From NCBI GenBank assembly GCA_012845835.1, contig JABAKD010000010.1:17743204-17807203 (forward strand): a stretch of 64,000 nucleotides of DNA, given 5' to 3'. The translations under genes were made by a program, and so were the position numbers. How positions within the stretch are numbered: the stretch's first letter is position 1; the number at the start of each line of letters is the position of its first letter. This DNA is from Undaria pinnatifida. Lineage: Eukaryota; Sar; Phaeophyceae; Laminariales; Alariaceae. The notes beneath the pieces were generated by a model. The model saw only the letters and a program-made list of their open reading frames with translations, ran no database searches and had not been told where the DNA came from. Shown here piece after piece: positions 18,451-27,053 of the stretch.

Positions 18451-19100
18451 TCTCCCCACTGTCGTCGAACATGTTGTGGTCCTGTAGATGTCGCGTCCAT
18501 GTCTGGTGCTCTTGTTAGTGGTGTTCATGAAAACATGCCTTAACATGTAGTAGATGATCGCTGAGTGGTGTTCCTTTCCTTTACATGAAGCCAGGCAGTA
18601 TATGTCAACGCAACCGCTTGCTTGAAAACGACAAATAAAATTCTTCACACACCTGATACAGAGGAGACGCGGCCCGAAGATTGTTCAGTATACCGACGGC
18701 CAGGAACGGATTATCGAGCAGCGCACTTCATTTTTACTACCGCTACTCACTCCACCTAAGACACTACGGGCATGCGTTGGACCCAGTTCGCTGATGCCCA
18801 AAACCAATTGCAAAGGAGGTGATGTGGTGGGTGAATGCTATAATGATATGCGCTGCTGTGATTACCCCGTCTCTCGTTTTGTTTGTTCTTGCGTTCTTGA
18901 TGAACTTATTATTTGGCAACGAGCAGTTTTGACGCATTTTAGGTTTGTATGTAGACTGCTGTGTGATATTTCTGACTCGTTAGGGATCACAATTTGGAAC
19001 CCAGGGTATACCGTATGGGTTCCATCTTTTGATTGGGTTTCGTATGTGGACGTATATGCGGTTTCAGTGTGTGGGAATTCTTATGATTTGAGAATTTGTG
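18451..19100. other. No recognisable gene
   Basis: Mixed-composition sequence. A 114-codon plus-strand frame (from 18794) is Cys/Val-rich and runs into the following minisatellite; I do not think it is a gene. Confidence 0.45.
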
Positions 19101-19595
19101 TCCGCGTGGTTGTTGTTACACGCGTATGTTTTGGTTGATGTTCTAGACTTTGTTATCGTGTTGTTTCAGAGTGGTGTTGTCGAATACATATTATTTTGTG
19201 TCCTCGTGATTGTTGCTACACGTGTATGTTTTGGTTGATGTTTTAGACTTCGTTATCGCAGTGTTTCAGAGTGGTGTTCTCGAATACATATTATTTTGTG
19301 TCCGCGTGGTTGTTACTACACGTGTATGTTTTGGTCGATGTTTTAGACTTCGTTATTATGGTGTTGTTTCAGAGAGGTGTTTTCGAATACAAATTGTTTT
19401 GTGTCCGCGTGGTTGTTGCTACACGTGTATGTTTCGGTTGATGTTCTAGATTTCGTTATGGTGTTGTTTCAGAGTGGTGTTTTCGAATACCTATTATTTT
19501 GTGTCCGCGTGGTTGTTGATACACGTGTATGGTTGATGTTCTAGACTTCGTTATGGTGTTGTTTCAGAGTGGTGTTTTCGAATACATATTGGTTT
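19101..19595 (+). repeat. 100-bp minisatellite, 5 units
   Basis: Units start TCCGCGTGGTTGTTG at 19101, 19201, 19301, 19403 and 19503 and contain ACACGTGTATGTTTTGGTTG, TAGACTTCGTTAT, TTTCAGAGTGGTGTTTTCGA and ATACATATTATTTTGTG. Unit length is 100-102 bp with few substitutions; the last unit has a short deletion. Confidence 0.92.
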
Positions 19596-20085
19596 ACAGT
19601 GGTTGCGGGGGGGGGGCTGTTGTGCGCATCTGCAAAACGTATTGATGTACGCTGGGAAAACTGCTTCGGGGGGCTAAAAACGTAGTTGCGAGGGACGTTT
19701 GGGGATTTCAACGTTCCCCCTCGCGGCTTTTATCAAGTATGGTTAAAGGCATATCTATCCCTGAAGATAAACATGAAATAACCACCTTGCAACTCACAAC
19801 TATGGGTTGTAGCGGTATCATAATGCACTTACAATTTTGTATCGGTTATAGTTTGACTATGTGTATATTCATTATTTTGCTACACGGTGTGGGTTAAATA
19901 CAAGAACTGAGCGAGGCTAGGGTTGAAGCCTTAAAATGAAATTTTATAAGAAGTTTTTATATAAATAATTAGTCTGCTTATTGAATACATTGATGTGGAC
20001 GAAGTAGTAGGTGTTTTATCACTGCGATCGCTGGATCCCGACATGTTTGCGGGCGACATGTGATGAGCTGTGGGAGGTTTAACGC
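19596..20085. other. No gene; imperfect hairpin at 19686-19724
   Basis: AT-rich spacer. GCGAGGGACGTT and AACGTTCCCCCTCGC face each other around a short loop near 19690-19722. No surrounding RNA gene is recognised. Confidence 0.4.
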
Positions 20086-20087
20086 GA

Positions 20088-20370
20088 CAGATATTATAAA
20101 AATACACTCCAGCTGCGAGATCGAAGGCTTTGTCGTAACTCATCTTTGCAAGCTGTTTGTGGTACTCCGATCGCGCGTATTACAGGTTGTGTGTCTTCAT
20201 CAAGGATTTAGGTCGGCGACTCCCCTTGCAACTACAGTGTAGCTATTAGGGTCAACTGGGGGGGGGGTTGAGTGAGTTTGTGGTGAGGGTATACAAGGTC
20301 GCAGTATTATACTATACTTGTTATGCGCGTGGAGGCATGTGGCATATTTCTGTTTAACCGGTGAGGGGGG
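20088..20370 (+). mobile_element. T-family copy (T6)
   Basis: AAAATACACTCCAGCTGCGA, CATCTTTGCAAGCTG and GTCGGCGACTCCCCTTGCAA, cut off after GGGTCAACTGGGG. Constant end left, truncated end right. Confidence 0.7.
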
Positions 20371-21790
20371 GGGGAAATAAGAAAGGGGGAGGAGGGGGAC
20401 AAAGGGGGGGGGACAAAGGGGTGAAAAAAAAAAAAAGGGGGGGTGGGGGGGGGTGGAAGCGGGTTTCCCCCCGCCCCCCTTGGGTTGCTTGCTTTTATCG
20501 TTTTTATCTACTTGATCCGAAACGTCTCACAATGTAATGACTTTGTCAGCCTTTGTAGCATTTCAATTTGTGTAATATATAAACCAGTCTTCATACGTCA
20601 CGATAGTATCCGTAAGGGACTCGAACGAATTTCAAGGGGGGCATAATAAAGCATATCCGGGTGGGTCGAAGTCTACCGAGAGCCGACGTGTTCAGACAAG
20701 CCTACTTGCGTAAGTTGCCGTCAACCACCCAAATTTCCCGGGTCACTCATTTTTAAAGTGCCGGAGTCCCGGGGGCCACTCTGAACATGCGCACCCGAAG
20801 ATAACAAATAGTGAACTGAGTGACAGCAGTAGTACTAGTACACTGCGCCAAAGGGGGCTCAACTCGAACATATCGAAGGTTGGGACCGCCAGTCATATCA
20901 ATAGTTCTCCTCTACCATCTCCATAGATTCTATGCAGTCATGCACATCATACATTAGACTTGTGCGCAGGCATAAACCAACATTACCCCTGCCCGTGTGC
21001 AGGTCATGATAACGTTGAGCCACAGCGCACCATACGGAACCTTGCTCATTCAAACAAGGTACATGGCTCAAATATCCAATGTCAATTTCAAACCGATACT
21101 GCCTCTGCTCCAAAAACCCGAATATTGATATCCAACGCCGTAGCTAGCGGAATTGAACCGCAGTAATCGTAGCGGAAATCGCTGATAAGAATGTGGGCAA
21201 CCCAGAGTGCAGTAGGATTAGTCCGTGTAAGACCAGAAAGAAAAACTCTCGATTGTGGTTCAATAAATCAAGCCTAAAATAACCACGAAACCACCTACAT
21301 TTTACCTCAAATTACTTGCTCAAATCATTATAACCAGGATCAAAAGTCATGCTTTCGGCAGCAACCAATTTCGCTCAACTATTTGGAATTAAGAGAAAAT
21401 GGTTGAAAATGAACCAAAATGCCAACTCATATAATATACGACAGAACATTCAGCTACCACAAGCAAGCGCTAAGTATCAAATATGCCCGGCAAACATCAG
21501 TACTACTTCGAAGTATATGAGTAGCAATCGCTCATCCCTCCAAAAAATCCAGCATTTCAGTTCGTAGTTGCGCTTGATAATCAGAGTATCAACCGCTAAG
21601 TACACCAGTCATGGTATAGCATCATTCGACTCACCCTAGACCTCGAGTAAGAGCTATGCCAACCAAAAAAATCGTAATCGCTATGAACCGCTGATTATAC
21701 CAGTTGTAGTATATCATCATTCGACTAACAAGCATGTTTTTATACTAGTGCTGTGTGGTACTTGAAAATATGACGTGCCTTTCGATCTCG
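20371..21790. other. Quiet AT-rich stretch, no gene
   Basis: After G-tracts at 20360-20470 the sequence is low in repeats and shows no ORF above 75 codons with recognisable content, no RNA gene and no repeat shared with the rest of the window. Confidence 0.5.
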
Positions 21791-22047
21791 AAGCTTGTAG
21801 CAGGTCACCCCTTTTCGCGTACATGTGTTCGCCGCGGACGGGTTAGGCGCCGACCAGGCGTCTCGTGCCCCCAACCCCCGAAGATGCTGAAGGACCAACC
21901 AGTGCCAATGCCTTCTCGCTTCCGATTGCTCTCCTGCCTCTCATGTTCTCCACCCTCCTGCGCATTGCATTCTCCAAACGCAAACGACCCTGCTGCTGCT
22001 CTGCTTCCCAAAAAAACAAGAACCAGAAAATCATGCCTTCCGATCTC

Positions 22048-22860
22048 TCACTCGCTGTTTCTCTCATCAAGACCTGCTGGCATTGGGGATGGCCACGGGT
22101 CCGGGGCGGCAGCACCAGGAAGCTTTGGCTGCTGCTGATGCGGCTGCTGCTGTAGCAGCTCTTTCTCCTTGTCCATCTGCATAGACTCCATCATCCCTTT
22201 TCCCCCATCAAACTCCATCACTCCTCCAATCTCAACCATCATGTTCTTAGATACCATCACCTCTTCTTGCTCATCTCCGCCAACTTCCTCCGGTGGCGAC
22301 AGGAAGACCAGCGGCAGCGCTGCCAGAGACTGCTGCGGCGGTAGCGGCTCGCGCGGTTGCGGTGGCGTTTCTGGCTGTGCCGCTTCTGCGTCCTCTTCCA
22401 ACCTTCCCGACTCGGGTTGGTTTGCGTTAATTCCCTCCGATCGATTTTCCTCCAATGTCCACGCTGTTTCTACTGAAGCCATTCTTTTCAGTAGCTCTTG
22501 CTGATGCTCATGGAATCCTTGCCTTCGTTGCCATTTCAACTGGCCGACGATCTCTAGGAGAACTCCCTCTAGGAATTCTTGAGTCGTCGGGAATGCAGCG
22601 TTCCCTTGAGCGTCTGTCCATTCCTCGACTGGCTCCTCTCCACGGAGGATTGTCTTGGCAAGATCCTGTATTTGCAATGCAGCAAACCAAGCCATGCGCT
22701 TGTCCGTTAAGCGTTGGGTCTCGACCTTGTGGTTCTCGGAGACTGAGTAGCCTTGGCAGCAAATTGTTTCCCCTCCATTTCGACTGTAGCTTCCGCAAAA
22801 GCTGCTGCAGTCGACAATCATCCTCGTCTCGAGCTCCTCATAGCACTCTACGTCCAAAGA
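22048..22860 (-). CDS. Hypothetical protein, 271-codon open frame, gag-like
   Basis: One uninterrupted minus-strand frame. The first in-frame ATG is about 14 codons in (MIVDCSSFCGSYSRNGG), so the true start is unclear. The N-terminal half is acidic-helical (AWFAALQIQDLAKTILRGEE, EFLEGVLLEIVGQLKWQRRQ). The C-terminal half is low complexity: Glu/Pro-rich then Met/Gln-rich (KELLQQQPHQQQPKLPG). A further frame (21843-22115) continues LFFWEAEQQQGRLRLENAMR. No catalytic motif. Size, composition, isolation and the shared module M just upstream suggest Gag or ORF1 of a retroelement related to 13646-14558, but this is inference. Confidence 0.45.
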   Translation of the reverse strand, partial: SLDVECYEELETRMIVDCSSFCGSYSRNGGETICCQGYSVSENHKVETQRLTDKRMAWFAALQIQDLAKTILRGEEPVEEWTDAQGNAAFPTTQEFLEGVLLEIVGQLKWQRRQGFHEHQQELLKRMASVETAWTLEENRSEGINANQPESGRLEEDAEAAQPETPPQPREPLPPQQSLAALPLVFLSPPEEVGGDEQEEVMVSKNMMVEIGGVMEFDGGKGMMESMQMDKEKELLQQQPHQQQPKLPGAAAPDPWPSPMPAGLDERNSE

Positions 22861-22878
22861 CACAAGTTGTCTTGTCGT

Positions 22879-22900
22879 TCGATTATGCTAGCATAATCGA
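22879..22900. repeat. Perfect 22-bp palindrome
   Basis: The core CGATTATGCTAGCATAATCG is perfectly self-complementary and extends one base each side. It lies between the gag-like ORF start and module M, at the point where the paralogous locus (14586) carries the G-rich block. Confidence 0.9.
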
Positions 22901-22985
22901 CAATCTGTATGCCCGGCGTAGGGTGGCCTCGGGGGGATTGCTCTCGGTACCCGACGAGGGACCATCAGGCGGAGGAGAAGATAAT
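22893..22985. repeat. Module M, copy 2
   Basis: ATAATCGACAATCTGTATGC, CCGGCGTAGGGTGG, ATTGCTCTCGGTACCCGACG and AGGGACCATCAGGCGGAG, matching 15181-15275. Followed by AT-rich sequence and the G-rich block. Confidence 0.65.
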
Positions 22986-23040
22986 AAGATAGAATATATT
23001 TATTTATTATCGTTGTCTCCGCCGTGCGCAGGCATAAACC

Positions 23041-23228
23041 ATCGGGGAGGGGGGGAGGGGGGAGGGAGGGAGGGGGGAGGGAGGGAGGGGGGGGGGGGGG
23101 GGGAGGGGGGGGGGAGGGAGGGAGGGGGGGGGGGGGGGAGGGGGGAAGGGGGGAGGGGGGGAGGGGGGAGGGGGGGAGGGGGGAGGGGAGAGGGAGGAGG
23201 GAGGGGAGGGAGGGGAGGGAGGGGGGGC
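23041..23228 (+). repeat. G-rich tract preceding LINE-A 3-prime region
   Basis: GGGGAG/GGGAGGG variants directly abut the LINE-A segment GGGCGTCATCGTCTTGAACT. A similar tract sits at the same place in the copy at 27490-28562 (27683-27793), so it is probably part of the element. Confidence 0.7.
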
Positions 23229-23937
23229 GTCATCGTCTTGAACTTTGTGGGCCTTCCAATGGCCGTCACAAGATAACGTAAGACCGCCCTGACTTCTTCG
23301 TCATGTTGCGTTCTCTCCCCGGTGCCATTGATGATGCACTTGACACCCTCTATGAGCCCAATGCCGTCTTTAGTCAGTTCCTAGGTTCTGCTAGTATGAC
23401 ATTTCTTCTATTTTCCTTTCCTTGCTTCCTCTTCTTGTCTTGTCTTTTCTTGCTTTTCTTGCCTATCTTGTATTTTCTTTTTTCTTTCCTTTCCTTTTTC
23501 GTTTTTTCGCTTTCTTGTCTTTTCTTTCCTCTATCTTCTTTTCTTTGCTTCTTTTTTTCCAATCGACTTGCGTCTGTCGTGCGTATGCGTAGTGATAGGT
23601 ACTACGTGCAATATATACGTGGTAGTCTTTCTTGGGTGGCAAGCGGTATAATCGGTTTTTCCAGGCGCGAGTAGTGAGACCTATGCACCAGTATGGACCT
23701 GGCACATCGCAGGCTGACTCCCGACTTTCACTTTTACAAGTTTCTGGTGGAGGCATGAATTGTGTCAGCTGTGATATATGCGTGTACCGCCTTAGTCTGG
23801 TTTGATTGTGTTTTTTCCTGGGGTATTCCTCAGCTCCAGAGTGACTGGAGCCTGTCCTGTGACCGCGGACTTGATTGTGCGAGTTAACGTGAGAACAACA
23901 ACATGTTACAGCAACAACAACAACAACAACAACAACT
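23229..23937 (+). mobile_element. LINE-A 3-prime region with (AAC)n tail
   Basis: Order: CGTCATCGTCTTGAACTTTG, GGCCTTCCAATGGCCGTCAC, a short conserved frame (LRSLPGAIDDALDTLYEPNA at 23303) ending in SQFLGSASMTF, a 150-bp T/C tract, GTATGCGTAGTGATAGGTAC, the hairpin segment GCTCCAGAGTGACTGGAGC, GTCCTGTGACCGCGGACTTG, GAGTTAACGTGAGAACAACA and a short (AAC)n. Colinear with 27830-28562. This is a 5-prime-truncated non-LTR retrotransposon copy. Confidence 0.82.
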
Positions 23938-24057
23938 CACGCACTTCATCCGTATACAACTATTATTATGGCAACTATTACTACAACTATAGCTTGCGCT
24001 GCCGGGGTAGTAACAAGGACCGCCGACAGGGACAGCTCACGCTATCGCTATAGACTA

Positions 24058-24440
24058 GTGTTATAAGGCTTAGTTTGGGTAAGGTATTGGTTAACCTTTT
24101 GCAAGTGGTCAAACGGACTAATACCCCACTAATTCCTTAACAAATGGCGTCGTCGACAGACAATGGGTTTTTTGGGTCGTGGGTTCAAATCCCACATCCA
24201 CCATAATAAAATTTTTCAGATTTTCCTCATGTCGAACTTGAAAAATACTCTCCCCGGTATACATACCCAGGAAATGGAACAGCTTGGATGTATTGACGGG
24301 TCCGCCGGTATGTCCGACCGACCTGATATCCCGCCGTTCCAGGGGGGGAAGAGTGTTATAAGGCTTAGTTTGGGTAAGGTACTGGTTAACCTTTTGCAAG
24401 TGGTCAAACGGACGAATACCCCACTAATTCCTTAACAATA
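24058..24440 (+). repeat. tRNA-like sequence between 87-bp direct repeats
   Basis: GTGTTATAAGGCTTAGTTTG...CCACTAATTCCTTAACAA occurs at 24058-24145 and 24352-24439. The repeat holds a perfect A-box-like TGGTCAAACGG. Between the repeats is GTGGGTTCAAATCCCACATC-CACCA, an intact T-arm and CCA-like end. No full cloverleaf can be formed because the 5-prime acceptor strand is missing, so this is a tRNA-derived repeat rather than a tRNA gene. Confidence 0.5.
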
Positions 24441-24444
24441 GTGG

Positions 24445-24612
24445 GAACCGAAGGACACGCCAGCTAGCGCTATTATTATTGCAAAGACAATGGAGTTAAA
24501 TCGACACACGACGTGTATGAAAATACGCAGAAAAGTTTGGTGAGTTTACGCGTTATTTTTCGACATCCGCCGGAGGATAAAAAAAAGAAGAAAGAAAAAG
24601 ACAATAATAATA
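24445..24612 (+). repeat. R2 short retroposon, copy d (diverged)
   Basis: GGACACGCCAGCTAGCGCTA, GGAGTTAAATCGACACACGA, CGTGTATGAAAATACG and CATCCGCCGGAGGATAAAAA with an A/G-rich tail. More substituted than the other copies. Confidence 0.7.
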
Positions 24613-24639
24613 ATGCCGTGCACAGCAGTATAGTTATAC

Positions 24640-24955
24640 GTATCAGGTTATCCTCGAGCCTGGTACTGTATTATAATAGGTCAGTTTCGTGAGTTCGAAT
24701 CCCCCCGAGTGCATACTCGTATATATTCGTGGGGATTTTTGCTTGTTGTGCACAAATTGACGTGCGGAAAGCGCGAGAGCGTGAGCTAGCTGGCAACACT
24801 CGATGAAAAATCGACGAGCAGTGGGATTGCTGAACGAACCCTGAGCGCGATAAAATTTGAAGGCAAGAACCGGGGGGGAGAAGGGACGACCCCTACCTGT
24901 GACCACGGCTTGTCCAGAAGCTGGAAAGTAGATGTGTGCGAAAAAAAAAGGTAGT
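24640..24955 (+). mobile_element. SINE1, plus orientation
   Basis: Head TATCAGGTTATCCTCGAGCC, B box GAGTTCGAATCCCCCC, GAAAAATCGACGAGCAGTGG, ACCTGTGACCACGGCTTGTC and CAGAAGCTGGAAAGTAGATG, then an A tail. A 12-bp insertion splits the A-B interval. The A box is partly lost. Confidence 0.82.
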
Positions 24956-25061
24956 AATAGGGTGCACAGATCAATAGAGTGCACAGATCTTCCTGTTGAC
25001 CCTGGTATATGCAAGAGTTTATAGTTTCAGCAGTAGTATGATACAAGCATATCCTTATTAT

Positions 25062-25814
25062 CCTTACTACCTGGTATGTAATACGCTAACGTCGTGGTAG
25101 TGGCGTTTTTTTGGATCTTTGAAAATATCTTGGTTATAACGAAACCCCCAAAAAGCTGCGACTCCCGAGCTCCACTCGGCCTCCGGCGGCCTCACGGTCC
25201 TTACTACCTGGTATGTAATAAGCTAACGTCGTGGTAGTGGCGTTTTTTTGGACCTTTGAAAATATCTTGGTTATAACAACACCCCCAAAAAGCTGCGACT
25301 CCCGAGCTCCACTCGGCCTCCGGCGGCCTCACGGTGCCGCCACGTCCCATCCGCAGCGCAGTACTACTACGACGTGCCGGCGAAAGAACGCGCGTCGGTG
25401 TCCCACCTCGGCGAGGGGGGAGCGTAGAAATAGCCCTCCCGGGGACGGCTCGCTTGGCCCCCGGCGTGGCGGGGAATAGTAAACAACTGCAATTTTGGCC
25501 CAGCCCTGTGGTGGAAAAACGAGTTTAGAAGGAAATAACTCGAGTGTAGCATTTGTTGTGCAACATTTTCAGTCTACTTCCTCGCAATGGCGTTGACGGC
25601 TAGACGTGACATTTATTAACAGTGAGGTCGCTGGTTCGATTCTCACCGTCTTTCCCAGAAAGGAAATAAAAATAAGGGATTTTCTCACGTCCAAGAACCT
25701 GTAAAACTCAACCACTTATTAAAAACAACGATGAGAGCAATGTGTAGGGTCATTGCAAGACTAAAGTCACTCCAATACCGAAAAACTGGCAAATTTCGGG
25801 AGTACCACTAGTAG
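25062..25814. mobile_element. Element D, copy 1, with internal 137-bp duplication
   Basis: Left end CCTTACTACCTGGTATGTAA; right end TTTCGGGAGTACCACTAGTAG; flanked by TAT on both sides. The first 137 bp are repeated head to tail (25062-25198 and from 25199). The interior shares CCCGAGCTCCACTCGGCCTC and GCCACGTCCCATCCGCA and GGCGAAAGAACG with copy 2 (56479-57330). No transposase is recognisable. Class unknown; a 3-bp target duplication is possible. Confidence 0.65.
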
Positions 25815-25844
25815 TATAATAATAGTAGTAGCTCTGAGGAGATT

Positions 25845-26100
25845 CGCCGACCTATGATGTGCCTTAATGAGGACACACACACCACACACACCCAGAAACA
25901 ATCAGCATTACACACGATCGGAGTTTCACACACATCTTCTTGCAAAAATATTTCGGAGAAATCTCTCACAGCTGCGGAGAGGGCATCTTTTTTTGTTTTT
26001 TTATAAAAAATATGAAAAACTGCGATTGAAAAACGTCAGCTGTGAGTACGAACGATTGAATGGTTGAGACTCAAGTTTGCAAGCTGCGTGGAACATTAGA
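25845..26100. repeat. Diverged palindromic T/U-related sequence
   Basis: CTTAATGAGGACACACACAC, ACGATCGGAGTTTCACACAC and CTCTCACAGCTGCGGAGAG run into TTTTTTATAAAAAATATGAA and then AACGTCAGCTGTGAGTACGA and AGTTTGCAAGCTGCGTGGAA. It looks like a T-type end and a U-type end facing each other. Confidence 0.5.
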
Positions 26101-26127
26101 TCTGTGTTTCATTTATGATACCTGGTA

Positions 26128-26225
26128 CCAGGTAGTCCGGTCGCCCTGGTAGCGTATCAGATTATCCTTGAGCCTGGTATAGGTCAGTTTCGTGAGTTCG
26201 AATCCCCCCGAGTGCATACATATAT
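26128..26225 (+). mobile_element. SINE1 head only
   Basis: GGTCGCCCTGGTAGCGTATC, TTATCCTTGAGCCTGGTATA and GAGTTCGAATCCCCCCGAGT, then an (AT)n stretch. A and B box regions are intact but the body and tail are missing. Confidence 0.75.
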
Positions 26226-26685
26226 ATATATAAAATCATTCTTTGTTTCAGGGATTTGGTCGGGAGTTTTTTTTCGTCTCGGCCTAAGTATGCGATTCGC
26301 GGAACTTGAATTCTCGGTCGAATAGCTTCGTTCGAGCGCCGTCTTCGGGGGGCTGCTCCAACGCCCCTCGCCCTGCCGTGTCCGTTCTGCACATCGACGT
26401 GAACTCGGACGGACGCCGAGCGAGACAAGCGAGAAGTTGCAAAAATATCGCATGTCGAGGAGGAATTCCGGAGATTTTGGTTGTATCTTAATGTCTGCAG
26501 CGCATGGATGATTTACAAAATTGGCATCATTTCCAAACGATAGTTGCTAATGTTTGGAATTTTGCGGTGGAATACTCAAATAACCACCGTTGTGAGCTTT
26601 GTTGGCCTTATTTATTTGCAGAAATAAATGGGAAATGGATCAACTAACTGCTGAAGCGCACGCATGACTAAAAGAGGAGGAGGTA

Positions 26686-26790
26686 TTACGGGGGACCATA
26701 GTAAATAGGACCAAATATTGTCAGTCAAAATAGGTAAATATATTGGTTTTTGTGTGTACCATAGGTCCTATTTACTATGGTCCCCCGTAA
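26686..26790. mobile_element. 105-bp MITE with perfect 27-bp TIRs and TA target duplication
   Basis: Termini begin TTACGGGGGACCATAGTAAA and are perfectly complementary over 27 bp. TA flanks both ends. The paralogous unit B reads GAGGAGGTAGTAGTGATT without the element, proving insertion at TA. Target and size fit a Tc1/mariner-like MITE. No coding capacity. Confidence 0.96.
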
Positions 26791-27053
26791 TAGTAGTGAT
26801 TACGATTACTGCAATTCTCGGTCGAATAGCTTTGTTCGAGCGACGTCTTCGGGGGGCGGCTCCAACGCCCCTCGCCCTGCCATGTCCGTTCTGCACATCG
26901 ACGTGAACGCGGACGGATGCCAAGCGCGACAAGCGAGAAGTTGCAAGAATACCGCATGTCGAGGAGGAATTCTGGAGATTTTGGTTATATCTTAATGTCT
27001 GCAGCGCATGGATGATTTACAAAATTGGCATCATTTCCAAACGGTAGTTGCTA

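Noticed and set aside
24178-24205. Functional tRNA gene
   Set aside because: A perfect T arm and CCA-like end are present but no complementary 5-prime acceptor strand or normal anticodon arm can be placed.
26162-26428. Protein with GGIRTHETDL
   Set aside because: This peptide comes from translating a tRNA-derived SINE head and B box, a common annotation artefact. The same applies to VGFEPTTQ at 24.1-24.4 kb.
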